From Mytilisepta virgata (taxonomy: Eukaryota > Mollusca > Bivalvia > Mytilida > Mytilidae), in assembly GCA_028015205.1 (NCBI GenBank), contig CM051508.1:14712001-14776000 (forward strand): a stretch of DNA of 64,000 nt, in the 5' to 3' direction. The notes below the pieces were generated by a model, which saw only the letters and a program-made list of their open reading frames with translations, made no database searches and had not been told where the DNA came from. Position numbers and translations under genes: made by a program. Below are positions 46,549 through 58,316 of the stretch, in pieces (within the stretch, counting starts at the first letter, position 1; each line of letters starts with the position of its first letter).

Positions 46549-47095
46549 AAATAACAATCCAAGGATACTAATATTAGATATAGTAAATTTATACTATGCT
46601 GTATACGACGCATTTCAAGGAGTTACCTCTCATCAGCAGCATTAAAACCGAAACATTTGGAAGACCAAAAACCGAACTTATTCTAACCAAGAAGTACTCA
46701 TAACCAAAAATTCCGAAATAGGAATCCAAATTTTAGCTAAGGAGATCTACCATGTGCAATAGAAGGAATGAACCCTTAGTATTTCTATTATTTTTGAATT
46801 TTGCTAAATATTGGTAATTTCTGTAACAAATCAATGAATAATCATGTCAGACAAGTCTGACGACTGGGTTGGCGAATACCCTGGGTGACCTAGGGTATAA
46901 CATGCAGAGGCATCGTCCCAGGAGTTTCAAAATAACAATCCAAAGATACTAATATAAGATGTAGTAAATTTATACTATGGTGTATACGACGCATTTCAAG
47001 GAGTTAACGCTCATCAGCAGCATTAAAACCGAAACATTTGGAAGACCAAAAACCAAACTTATTTTAAACAAGAAGTACTCATAACCAAAACATTT
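46549..47095 (+). repeat. Family E tandem: one full plus one partial unit
   Basis: The full unit 46549-46937 (TAACAATCCAAGGATACTAA to GGAGTTTCAAAATAACAATC) is followed directly by a second unit that breaks off at ACTCATAACCAAAAC near 47090. It is closely similar to 24541-24930. Confidence 0.85.
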
Positions 47096-49063
47096 CTTTG
47101 AATACTGCTTCGGCAAAGAATATAGTTTTATGTGTTTTTCTAATTTTGGTAAATTTGTATGTGTCGGAGTTTAGTATTACTATTTTATTGCAGATTATAT
47201 TTATCACATTTTTACCTGCCTTTGTTCACCTAAAATTTGGATCCAGCCATTACTTTAAAATGGCTTTCTCATCTTACCAGTCCTTAATAAAATTAAAATG
47301 GTTGCTACCTAACATTTGATAATGAAAACGTCACCTTAAAGTCATTTCAGGTAGATCAATACTTATATGTTTAGCAGATAGATTTTCCTATTTTTTCCAG
47401 GCAGAATGTTGGATGGATATACTTTTAAATTTCAATTTAAAAAAACATAGGTCCCCGTTCTTGATTTTTTGATAATTAAGTCTAAATGTTGATAAATTTT
47501 ACATAGATTATATAAAGAAAATCCAAATTAGTCATACAATAAAAAACTGGCAGATAGAATTGTTTTTATAAAATTGTGAAAAGAACACTTTTTAAACATG
47601 CTTTCAAATTTTATTAGAAAACATTTCCGCCAAATATGTCGCCTCAAAAAGGTTCCTTTTAGAAAAAAATTTGTTATTTTCTTATTTTTCTATTTATGCA
47701 TTTTTGTCAATTTTTTTAAAAATAAAGTTAAGATATAAATTTTATATCAAATACTAGTTGCTCGTTAAAAATATAAATTTACATACAAATTTGCAAGATG
47801 ACCCAATTTTAGTTACTCTGTTTAATATGTCAGTGACACCTGTGGATATATATATATATGTGTATATCTACTTTCCTTTTCACATCGACGGTTAAAAACC
47901 AGAAAATATAATAAACAATGCCCTTGTTTGTGCCAGTGACACTCAGTTTAACAAAATTGACCTGTTCGACTTAATAGTGACCTTAATCGAGAAATTCGGG
48001 CCACTATATAGGTCAATTTAATAGGCAGCAGGATAATCAATACTGCAGACATGTCATGTTACATAATAATATCAAAATAAATAAATTTGAGAAAAAGTAA
48101 ACAAATGAGAAACTAAAATATATACTCACATTTTTCAGAATGTTCAAAGAAATGTTCATACGAGCCTTTTCAACACAGCTCAATGTACGTCTTGTCGATT
48201 ACGTAACAATAAAGTCGTCTGCTTTCTAAACAACACAATGACCTCTATATATTTGCACTTCGTTCTAGATTTAACGAGAGGATTAGATCAAACTAGTGTA
48301 GATATTTATATGCACACGGTTGCAAATGGTGCATAAAGTACAAGGTCGAATTAAAAAATTGTGCATGCATGCTTTTATTTACCTGTGTATTTAAATATTG
48401 TCGGTTATTCTTTTTCATATTTTTATGACGTCTATGTTCGTATTTTTTTAACCTTTGCTTATCTTCTGCTCTGTATTACAGACGGAAAGGTAGGATCAAT
48501 AGATCGTCTGCTGAAATCTGAATTGATTGAAATTACACCGACAGTTATTTTTAGCTGCAGGCAGACAATGACATTATGTAACTAATCTAGGTATTTTTCA
48601 ATAAATAAAAATAGTTAAATGTACATTTTGTCTTTCTTTCAGCAGATTTTTGAATTACATGATTGCATACTCTGGGTTTGTAAAGAAAAAGAAGAAATTT
48701 ACAAACAATATACGCCATGAACGTGTACGTGTATTTTTTGCAAATCATTTCCGAGAAAAGGCTTAATAATATACCTATGAGATGGTCTATATATATATGT
48801 GTAGTCTGCTTGAAAATTTCCTGTGACAGTCTTAAGAGGTGGACCAGGGGTAGTTAGCTAAGATGTATTTGAAAATTTCTCAAAAACGTCTGTATTGTGG
48901 CTTAATGGAAGCTTATTTTACTTTCGCTTTTTCGTAGAGCCAGTAACGGAGCAATTAGAAGACAAAGGTATTATATTTTAATATTTGCCGGCATCAATTG
49001 TCGATTTGATGGTTACAAATTGAGGTTACTGGCGATGCGTTAGCGGAGTCAGTAAACGGATAT
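47096..49063. other. Interval between inverted family E copies; no gene recognised
   Basis: About 1.97 kb bounded by family E in opposite orientations. Frames 47098-47319 and 48361-48585 are hydrophobic and unrecognised. A short AT microsatellite lies at about 47847-47860. Confidence 0.4.
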
Positions 49064-49240
49064 TTCCTATTTCGGTATTTTTGGTTGAGTACTTTTTGTT
49101 TAATATGAGTTTAGTTTTTGGTCTTCCAAATGTTTCGGATTTAATGTTGTTGATGAGAGGTAACTCCTTGAAATGCGTCGTATACAGCATAGTATAAATG
49201 TACAATATCTAATATTAGTATCTTTGGATTGTTATCTTGT
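49064..49240 (-). repeat. Family E, inverted partial unit
   Basis: On the minus strand: GATAACAATCCAAAGATACT to ACCGAAATAGGAAAT, matching the first ~170 bp of the unit and mirroring the partial unit at 46930-47090. Confidence 0.85.
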
Positions 49241-49699
49241 AACCACCAAATTCATTAAAATACAATACTCTTATCTCCATTCTATTGCACGTGTAAAGAT
49301 TTTAAATCAAAAAGGGATTTTTGAAGTCGGGATGTGACGTTATGCAGGTGCCGTCATCTCAGAGAGCATCGATTGGAGAATTGATGGCCTGACATTTTCA
49401 ACGTCATCCAATAAAAAACAACGTTACAACCATTATTGCGTTAGAATTACCAACAGATAGAAAATGTGTTTATATTCCTTTACATGTAACTGGTTGTTGA
49501 TATTATCTCACATCTTGTATTCGTATGGTCTCCGCAGTCTGATGTGATGGGATTTCCTGCTCCTTAACATACCGTGACCTGAAAAATACTATGTTTTGGT
49601 TTTGTTTTTATAATAGGCACATAGAATTAAATTATATTCAAAACGACTAACATTCCAACTTAAAGCCAAAACCACCCAGACAAAACAAAGGAGAGGAGT
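49241..49699. other. No gene recognised
   Basis: AT-rich; slightly GC-richer near 49320-49400 but no frame supported. Confidence 0.4.
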
Positions 49700-50150
49700 A
49701 ATAAATAAATTCTACATACTAATTTTGCTGCACATGATGTGCACATGCCATAGATTTACAACATGTCAGTTGTGTTCAAGGCATAAAATGACGAAAACCG
49801 AAACAATAATCCAAAATGTTGCCATGAAGAGAAAATTAAAAACAAAATACCAAAATGGTGAAAAGGGTGACGCCGATACCATCTCCAAAAAAAGTTGTGC
49901 ACAAGGAAGATACTCGTTTTCACAAAATTTAACATTTTTGTTATGTACAGTAAATTTTAAGTATCAATTTCTTTTCGATGATGCTATATTCTGTGATCCA
50001 ATTTCGATGCACAAGATTTTCCTAGAATTAAGACTCATCAGTTGTGCTCAACGCCAAAAATTTTCAAAGGTGAAACAATGTTTCAAAATGTTAGGACACC
50101 GTAGAGACATGGGATGTATCCCTTAGTTTATAAAATATTTTACCAATTCA
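49700..50150 (+). repeat. R7 repeats, two consecutive partial units
   Basis: First copy: TAATTTTGCTGCACATGATG, AATGTTGCCATGAAGAGAAA, ACACAAGGAAGATACTCG. Second copy from about 49975: ATCCAATTTCGATGCACAAG, GACTCATCAGTTGTGCTCAA. The 133-codon frame 49725-50126 runs through both copies and is not accepted as a gene. Confidence 0.72.
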
Positions 50151-50639
50151 CATGAAGTGAACTAATTAAGTTTATGCTAGTAACAAAAAACTGGAAATAG
50201 ATAATCTACTGGCTTAGGCATCAACTCAATGTCGGTAGCACTTATAACATGGTCTTAATTTTGAATACGTTTTCTTTCAAAATTTCAGATATGACACAAT
50301 GCAGTTAGTATTAATTCGTGTATCAAATTTCTGAATAAGGTAAAGTTCATGCCACAATGTTCAAAAAGCCAAATTTCTCAAAATATTGTGATCGCATATT
50401 TCAAAGGTGTCTCTGGATACAATTATAAAGAAAATGTCAATGACAAGGTGAATTCGTGAGGACTTAAACATAAACTAAGCAAACAAATTCATGTGCTACG
50501 AAGACACAACCTAAAGAATTAACAAAATGTAGCAAACCAAATCTAATTTCACTTAAATGATAGCTCGTTTTATTGAAAGATTTGTATTCTAGAATTACAT
50601 TTTGCATTGCTATAGCAAGCTATTTCACAATATTTCCTT

Positions 50640-50770
50640 CTGTAGTGTCTGTAACAAGTCAGACTATCCTGACTCCCTGTTGTGTTTACGTTTGTATTTA
50701 GTGCTCTTTTATGCTATTTTGTTGTGGGTTCTGTTTTAGTGGCGTTGACTGAATGCTACACAAAATGTAT
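50640..50770 (-). repeat. Dispersed family G copy
   Basis: GTGTCTGTAACAAGTCAGAC ... GCTCTTTTATGCTATTTTG ... GTGGCGTTGACTGAATG, the reverse orientation of the 43.1-kb copy. Confidence 0.5.
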
Positions 50771-50844
50771 GTCATTTTTTACCTTTCATGTTATGCATTG
50801 TGATTTCAGGTTGAATTGAGATCTAGATATAAATAAACTTTTAT

Positions 50845-51030
50845 AATCAGTCATCAGTTGTGCTCAACGCCAACAATTTTCAAAGGTGAAACAATGTTTT
50901 AAAATGTTTAGGACACCGTAGAGAAGGGGGATTTATCCCTTATTTTCCAAAATATTTTACCAATTTAAATAAATTGAACTAATTAAGTTAATGCTAGACA
51001 CAAAATACTGGAAATTGATAGTCCACTTGA
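50845..51030 (+). repeat. R7-containing segment duplicated from about 812 bp upstream
   Basis: GTCATCAGTTGTGCTCAACG through CAAAGGTGAAACAATGTTT, GGACACCGTAGAGA and ATATTTTACCAATT to CTGGAAAT matches 50035-50215 over about 180 bp. Confidence 0.75.
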
Positions 51031-51767
51031 AAAAAATATTTTTAAAATCTTTTACAGTATAAAGGATTTACAGGTATATATTACTGTAGAAATAGTTAAA
51101 CCATACGTGATGTAAATAAATCCACACTCCTAGATAAAATTTGTTACATCACTATTTCCAGTTCTAGGCGATAACATCAATGTTAGGTTTACCCGTTAGT
51201 AGGTTAGGTGTTGTTGTTATCTCTATGAAACTGTGTTACTGATAAATATCTAAAAACAATCTTGGTAAATATCAATCATACAGTCTATCAAATTAAACCA
51301 TTGAAATCTACAAAATAGTGGAAGCGACTTTATGTGTCCCGGAAGGGCAAGCATATCCTGCTGAGTTTGCTATTCTGTTCTTCTCTGGAAACACTGTCAT
51401 AGTAATCTGTTATGTTAGCAAGAATACACCTAGAGATGATCGTACATGTACCCCGACGTCATTTCGACAATCATCTTGAAGTGTATCCTCGCTTTAGCAT
51501 TACATTTACATAAGTAAATTGTATACTGTAGAAAAACACTGTAGAACTTTTACCCTAGCCCCAACATCTTGTTGTACAATCCAATATCTTGTTTCGTTAG
51601 TTCATTTTATTGAGGGGTGTTCTAGAGTTACATATTGAATTTCTATAGCAAGCAATTTTAGAGTATTATAGATGTTAAAACCATGCAGTTAGAACAGAAA
51701 TTAAGCAAAGATATGGTATTTCTCGGTTAACTGAGAACAGACCCTCTCATTGACAAATTGAAAATTT
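51031..51767. other. No gene recognised
   Basis: A short piece near 51333-51362 (GTGTCCCGGAAGGGCAAGCA) resembles part of family N at 59.65 kb. Confidence 0.4.
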
Positions 51768-51779
51768 AAATTTCATAGT

Positions 51780-52048
51780 TTGTTTGTTTGTTTAGTTGGG
51801 GTTTAACGCCGTTTTCAGCACATTTTGGCCATTTCGCGGCGGCCAGTTTTTATTGGTGGAGGAAGCCGGAGTACCCGGAGAGAACCACCGACCTTCGGTA
51901 GGAAAATTGGCAATCCTTGTCAATTAAGATCGGAGTCGAACACACCCCGCCACAGGTGAGATTCGAACTCACAACCCCAGCGTTGACAGGCTAGTGGTCA
52001 GTAGTAGTCATGACGAACTACCTAGACCACTCGGCCACCGAGGCCCCC
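51780..52048 (-). mobile_element. tRNA-headed SINE S2, complete with 12-bp target duplication
   Basis: On the minus strand the head reads GCCTCGGTGGCCGAGTGGTC (A box TGGCCGAGTGG), then GAGTTCGAATCTCACC (B box). The body has GTGGTTCTCTCCGGGTACTC and ends GGCGTTAAACCCCAACTAAA before (CAAA)n. An exact direct repeat AAATTTCATAGT flanks it (51768-51779 and 52049-52060). The head resembles a Ser/Leu-type tRNA but no acceptor stem closes, so it is not a tRNA gene. Confidence 0.92.
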
Positions 52049-52104
52049 AAATTTCATAGTAAATAGTTTTCTTTATTTAAAAAGGCTATGGGAAAATAAT
52101 TTTC

Positions 52105-55100
52105 AAATGATAGTTTTGTCATCATTGATGAATAATCCTCGCTTTGGGCATCTTTCATTCTCTAACCTGTATTTAGTAAACCCTCAGTTATGGTGTTTTA
52201 ACCACACCTGTGCTTTGAGTTTAAATAGTTCACAATGTTAAATATACCGGTATTGCCCAGGTATCTTTTAACATTATGACCTATATTTAACATAAAGTGT
52301 AATATGCACACTTAGATTTCCTATTTTAAGAGATAACAGGTACGTTAAGGTTACCTCTAAAGTACACTTTCTTCATGATAAATAAAGGTCAAATGAAAGA
52401 AGTTCAGAAAGTGGACTAGATTGTTTGTTTGTGAATGTTATACACAAATTAGAGGCACAGCTTAATTCATGGTGGGATACTGCATACGTTTTTCAACAAA
52501 TTAATACATTTCAGTATTCAAAATTAAGAGGGAAAATAAACTAATAATAATAAATATTTGAGATTTCTTCAAAAATAATTGAATATTTCTACACTGAAAA
52601 ATTTCGTTCTTAATGTATAATAATTTGGGATGATTGTACAAATGTGTAAAATTTCTTCCGTTTGCCTTTTAGTTAGCATATTCTTTAAAAAACAAAAAAC
52701 AAAAAAAAAAACAATATAGCTGAACAAACAGTCTTGTTTTGAATTTCCGTAGTTTGACATTACATAGTTTGTCGAAACAATGTGCCCGACAGAGGGGCAT
52801 AGTTTTAGGATAATAAGCGTTGTTTCATGGCCTGAAAAAGGCAAATCAATTCATGTCATTTTTTTTCGTAGGCTCAGTAAGAGGACTAAATGCATAATGA
52901 AATCCGTTACCTGCTTGTTCATATAACCCTGCGTCTGTAGAAAGCTTCACTTTCACAGATTTGACTTGATCGACATTAAGCAAAGATATCAGAATTTTGT
53001 CGTTGTGGAGATATTACTTCGACTTCGAGCTGAAGAATAAAAATTAAGGTGTTGTTTGAACTTCCGTCTTGTGCATGTTCTAATTTTAGTTGCTACTATT
53101 TAAAAATTAAGATTACCAAACTGCAAAACAGAACAAGGAATATAGTCTAAACTTCAGAATGAATTATTTGTGATACAGGAGAAACAATTTATGTATTTGC
53201 CAAATAGTCAAGATATTTTGGTTTTGTATACATTTTATTAATTTTTTCATTTTCATTCATATATATTGGACCAACGCAGTTGTTACTGATATTATTTTAG
53301 ATGGAATTAACGGATAATTTTATGCACATTTGGGAGAAATTAACGTAAAGATATTTATGTAAAATTAATTTGTAACTCGAGTGAGTAAATTTTGTTGTAA
53401 TCAATAGATTCCTAATTTTAAACTTAGTAGAGTTGAAGTCATTATGTTATTTAACACAGAATATATTTATTCCGCTCTAACAAAGGTAGCTGGTGGTATA
53501 CTTTTTTTATCCATCCGTCTGTCTATCCTTTTTTCGTACATTGCATTTATCAAAAAGTCAACAGAGCTCGATTTTCAGAAAAATGGGTACGATAGTTTTG
53601 AGGTGGCAGTTTTGGTTAGCACCTTTTTAGTTGAATCCTTTTAAAATTGGAATGTAGCTTTTTACTAATCAATTTCTCAAATGAGTTAAATCTTCAGGAC
53701 GAAAAAGAAATAAAGAAAAGCGTATAGATTAAAAACATAGTTTAAACAATATTTTATTCAGAAAAAGTGAAAAGGATTAGGCAACAGGCAAAGCCTATAT
53801 AAGCCCTCTCCATAGAACAAGGTACAATATGGTACAAACAAATTTAAAAAACATATAAAACTGTCTTCCAATAGGTTAGGATATGCTCGTTTCCTTTATG
53901 TGGCGTATTCGAACTTTTTCTCTTAAGGTCCTTTGTTATTTATATCATGAAGCCAGATATCATGCATTTTTCATAGTTTATCGTTGCTCAAGTTGAAATT
54001 CCTGAAAGACCCTCTACCCCCTTTTTAAATGATTAAAACCTATCATTTCCACCCTTAAGAGTATCACGATAAAAATAGGATATACCCCTGTCGGACTAAC
54101 ACACTCAGGGTATATCCAATACTTATAGAATCGGTTATAGATAAAAAAAAAATTAAGTAGCTTTTTTCTATGAAACCATGCTTTGCACAAAATTCTATAA
54201 GACAAAAGTGTGATTTTAGGGGAACTAAATCTTTTCAATAAAAAATTAGAGAACTGCAGAATATTTAGTTACAGTAAGATATTTTCAAACTGACTCACCA
54301 CTTTCCCATGCTGACCATTCCCTTCTCCTCATTACATTCTTAAAAAGCATCATCATTTAAATTTTTTCAACTTTTTATCTTAAAACATTCTTAACTTTCT
54401 CAACATTTTTTTCTAACTATATAATAGTTTAACTATATTATACACATTACCAAGTATCATGACAACATTACATCTATTGTTTGAGTTATACATCTAACAC
54501 TATACATACTACACATACAGAGAAAGGGATTGACATAAGTTTGTAACTTGTTTCCTAACCCTGTTTTAATTAATTTATATTATGATTTTGGACGCTATAA
54601 ATGATGCAAGTTTGAATTGTCTATATAAAAAAATATTTTTGCACATTTGGGTACAGTTATCTTTCAAAAAATGCAAAAATAAACAGGACACAATTTAATA
54701 ATGTAATAGACTCTATGATACAATTTTGGATGGACAAAATGTGCACATATCTTACTTCTACGACTCATCAGTTGTGCTCAGGCCGAAAATGTTGAAATCC
54801 AATAACAAACAATTCAAATAGTTGAAGAACAAAGTAATAAAACTGCCAAAATGGTAAAGACAAAAACCGTTTAAGAACAGAGCTTATGCAAAATTTTTCA
54901 CAAAATTTAACATTTTACGAAGTTAGCCAATTTATCAATTATTCACAATGAACCCTTAGATTTATCCCCATAAAAGTACCGTAATCAATATCTGATTTTC
55001 AGATTAAAATATATTTATTAATTTTTTTAGATAAACATATTTGTCAAATACATTTACAACACTAAATACTTGACCTGTTTCTTCTCAATTAGCATGTCGT

Positions 55101-55557
55101 ACATCACACATTAACAGGTAAACAAGATAAGTAATAAATTAAAATTCTCTAACATGTACGGTAAGATTTGCCCCTGGGAGATAAGTAAACCTCGCCAATT
55201 TTTCATAAATTGTATTCATACAAATTCTTTATAGTTTATGAAAAATCTAAGTTGCCACAGGCCCCACCCACAATATTCAAGTGGAATGCATAGAAGTTCT
55301 TAAACAAAATCTTTACTTTTAATGGAAGGTACACGATGTACAATGTATGGTGTGTTATGTCCGAAACATTACAATAATCTATATCTAACGTTATATATCT
55401 AACCGGATTTCCAACATTTTGATCTCGAGTGACCATACAGTGCGTAAAATTTATTTCGGTATTTTGTGATACATTTTATTAGTAACTGTAAACATCGCTT
55501 ACATAGAAAATAATAAGAAAATATGTTTACTTTGTTAAATGACACACGAGGACAGCA
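52105..55557 (+). repeat. Tandem duplication, unit 1 (3453 bp)
   Basis: Runs from AAATGATAGTTTTGTC to ACACGAGGACAGCA and aligns almost continuously with unit 2 (55563-59324), with an estimated few percent difference by eye. It includes an R7 copy (54710-54925), a LINE-tail insertion absent from unit 2 (53740-53846), and an empty TTAA site (54570-54573) where unit 2 carries a family C element. No gene recognised inside; frames at 52569, 53444, 54014 and 55236 are not supported. Confidence 0.92.
53740..53846 (-). mobile_element. 5'-truncated LINE tail inserted in unit 1 only
   Basis: On the minus strand: GTACCATATTGTACCTTG, GGAGAGGGCTTATATAGG, then TGAATAAAATATTGTTTAAA with an AATAAA signal (53758-53753). 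Direct repeats AAAAACATA flank it (53731-53739 and 53847-53855). Unit 2 has a single AAAAACATA at the matching place (57190-57198), that is, an empty site. The alternative is deletion from unit 2 between the direct repeats. Confidence 0.75.
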
Positions 55558-56144
55558 TATTTAAATGATAGTTTTTTCATTGTTGATGAATAATCCTCGC
55601 TTTGGGCATCTTTCGCCGCGGGCGTTTTGTGCCTTAAAGATTCTTTAACCTGTATTTAGTAAGCCGTCTGTTATGGTATTTTAACTACACCTGGGCTTTG
55701 AGTTTAAATAGTTCACAATGTTAAATATACCGGTATTGTCCAGGTATCTTTTAACATTATGACCTATATTTAACATAAAGTGTAATATGCACACTTAGAT
55801 GTCCTATTCTAAGAGATAACAGGTACGTTAAGGTTACCTCTAAAATAAAGGTCAAATGGAAGGAGTTCAGAAAGTGGATTAGATTGTTTGTTTGTGAATG
55901 TTATACACAAATTAGAGGAAGAGCTTAATTCATGGTGGTACACTGCATACATTTTTCAACATATTAATAAATTTCAGTATTCAAAATTAAGAAGGAAAAT
56001 AAACTAATAATAATAAATATTTGAGATTTCTTCAAAAATAATTGAATATTTCTACACTGAAAAATTTCGTTCTGAATGTATAATAATTTGGGATGCATGT
56101 ACAAATGTGTAAAATTTCTTCCGTTTGCCTTTAAGTGAGCATAT

Positions 56145-56149
<5 letters not shown>

Positions 56150-56178
<29 letters not shown>
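56150..56178. repeat. Poly-A tract (29 bp)
   Basis: Twenty-nine A residues; the matching place in unit 1 (52684-52712) is shorter and interrupted. Confidence 0.95.
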
Positions 56179-57924
56179 CAGTATAGCTGAACAAACACTG
56201 TTGTTTTGAAATTCCATAGTTTGACATTACATAGTTTGTCTAAACAATGTGCCCGACAGAGGGGCATAGTTTTAGGATAATAAGCGTGGTTTCATGGTCT
56301 GAAAAAGGCAAATCAATTCATGTCATTTTTTTCGTAGGCTCAGTTAGAGGACTAAATGCATAATGAAATCCGTTACCTGCTTGTTCATATAACCCTGCGT
56401 CTGTAGAAAGCTTCACTTTCACAGATTTGACTTGATCGACATTAAGCAAAGATATCAGAATTTTGTCGTGGTGGAGATATTACTTCGACTTCGAGCTGAA
56501 GAATAAACATTAAGGTGTTGTTTGAACTTTCGTCTTGTGCATGTTCTAATTTTAGTTGCTACCATTTAAAAATTAAGATTACCAAACTGCAAAACAGAAC
56601 AAGGAATATAGTCTAAACTTCAGAATAATTTATTGGTGATACAGGAGAAACAATTTATGTATTTGCCAAATTGTACAAGATATTTTGGTTTTGTGTACAT
56701 TTTATTATTTTTTTTTCATTTTCATTCGTATATATTGGACCAACGCAGTTGTTACTGATATTAATTTAGATGGAATTTACGGATAATTTTATGCACATTT
56801 GGGCGAAATTAACATAAAGATATTTATGTAAAATTAATTTGTAACTCGAGTGAGTAAATTTTCTTGATTCCTAATTTTAAACTTAGTAAAGTTGAAGTCA
56901 TTATGTTATTTAACACAGAATATATTTATACCGCTCTAACAATGGTAGCTGGTGGTATACTTTTTTATCCATCCGTCTGTCTATCCTTTTTTCGTATATT
57001 GCATTTATTAAAAAAGTCAACAGAGCTCGATTTTTAGAAATATGGGTACGATAGTTTTGAAGTGGCAGTTTTGGTTAGTACCTTTTTAGTTGGATCCTTT
57101 TAAAAATGGAATGTAGCTTTTTATTAATCAATTTCTCAAATGAGTTAAATCTTCAGGACGAAAAAGAAATAAAGAAAAGCGTATAGATTAAAAACATATA
57201 AACCTGTCTTCCAATAAGTTAGTATATGCTCGTTTCCTTTATGTGGCGTACTCGAGCTTATTTTCTTACGGTCCTTCGTTATTTATATCATGAAGCTAGA
57301 TATCATGCATTTTTCATAGTTTATCGTTGCACAAGTTGAAATTCCTGAAAGACCCCCTACACCGTTTTTAAATGATTAAAACCTATCATTTCCACGTTTA
57401 AGAGTATCACGATAAAAATAGGATATACCCCTGTCATGCCTGTCGGACTAACACACTCAGGGGTATATCCAATACTTATAGAATCGGTTATATATAAGTT
57501 TTTTTTAAATAGCTTTTTTCGATGAAAATATGCTCTGCACAAAAAAACTATAACCCAGAAGTGTGATTTTTGGGGAATTAAATCTTCTCAATAAAAAAAT
57601 TGAGAACTGCAGAATATATAGTTACAGTAAGATATTTACAAATTGACTCACCACTTTCCCATGCTAACCCTTCCCTTCTCCTCATTACATTCTTAAATAA
57701 CATCATCATTTAAATTTTTTCCACTTATTATCTTAAAACATTCTTAACTTTCTCAACATTTTTTTCTAACTATAATAGTTTAACCATATTATACACATTA
57801 CCAAGTATTATGCCAACATTACATCTATTCTTTGAGTTAAACATCTAACACTATACATACTACACATAAAGAGAAAGGGATTGATATAAGTTTGTAACTT
57901 GTTTCCCAACCCTGTTTTAATTAA

Positions 57925-58316
57925 GGATGCTCGCTGGTCATGTTTTGGTCTTTTTGTCAGATTTTCGGAATCCTCGGGTTTTATCTATTTCTTAAAAATG
58001 AAAATTTTTGCCCATGAACCTCTACTTTTTTCTTTTATAATTCAATCATATATATTTTAAAATGGTATTTGACAAAATTTTATGAAATCCTTTGTATTTT
58101 TTCATACATTTTTGAGAGACTGAAGTTGTCAATGGAAAGACAATGAAAAATCTAGAGAAAACCCATTTTTTGCAAATTTTCAAGGCCTTATAGCTCTAGA
58201 ATGAGCAAATGAAACTATATTTTTTTCTTGCTTATTTGTTTACTATTCATATGTTCTCTCAAACTAAAACACCTATTTCAAATCCTATTTATTTCCTATC
58301 AGATCAGCGATCATCC
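57925..58316 (+). mobile_element. TTAA family C element, complete (392 bp)
   Basis: The left end TTAA (57921-57924) plus GGATGCTCGCTGGTC matches the right end GATCAGCGATCATCC plus TTTA (58317-58320) as a 15-bp inverted repeat with two mismatches. Unit 1 shows the unoccupied target: a single TTAA at 54570-54573 followed by the same TTTATATTATGAT. So TTAA was duplicated on insertion and one base of the right copy later changed. Truncated relative at 1123-1480. Confidence 0.93.

Noticed and set aside
49725..50126. 133-codon plus-strand gene
   Set aside because: It lies entirely in two partial R7 repeat units found many times in the window.
51960..52048. tRNA gene on the minus strand
   Set aside because: It is the head of SINE S2; no 3' acceptor stem, and exact target repeats mark the whole 269 bp as one insertion.
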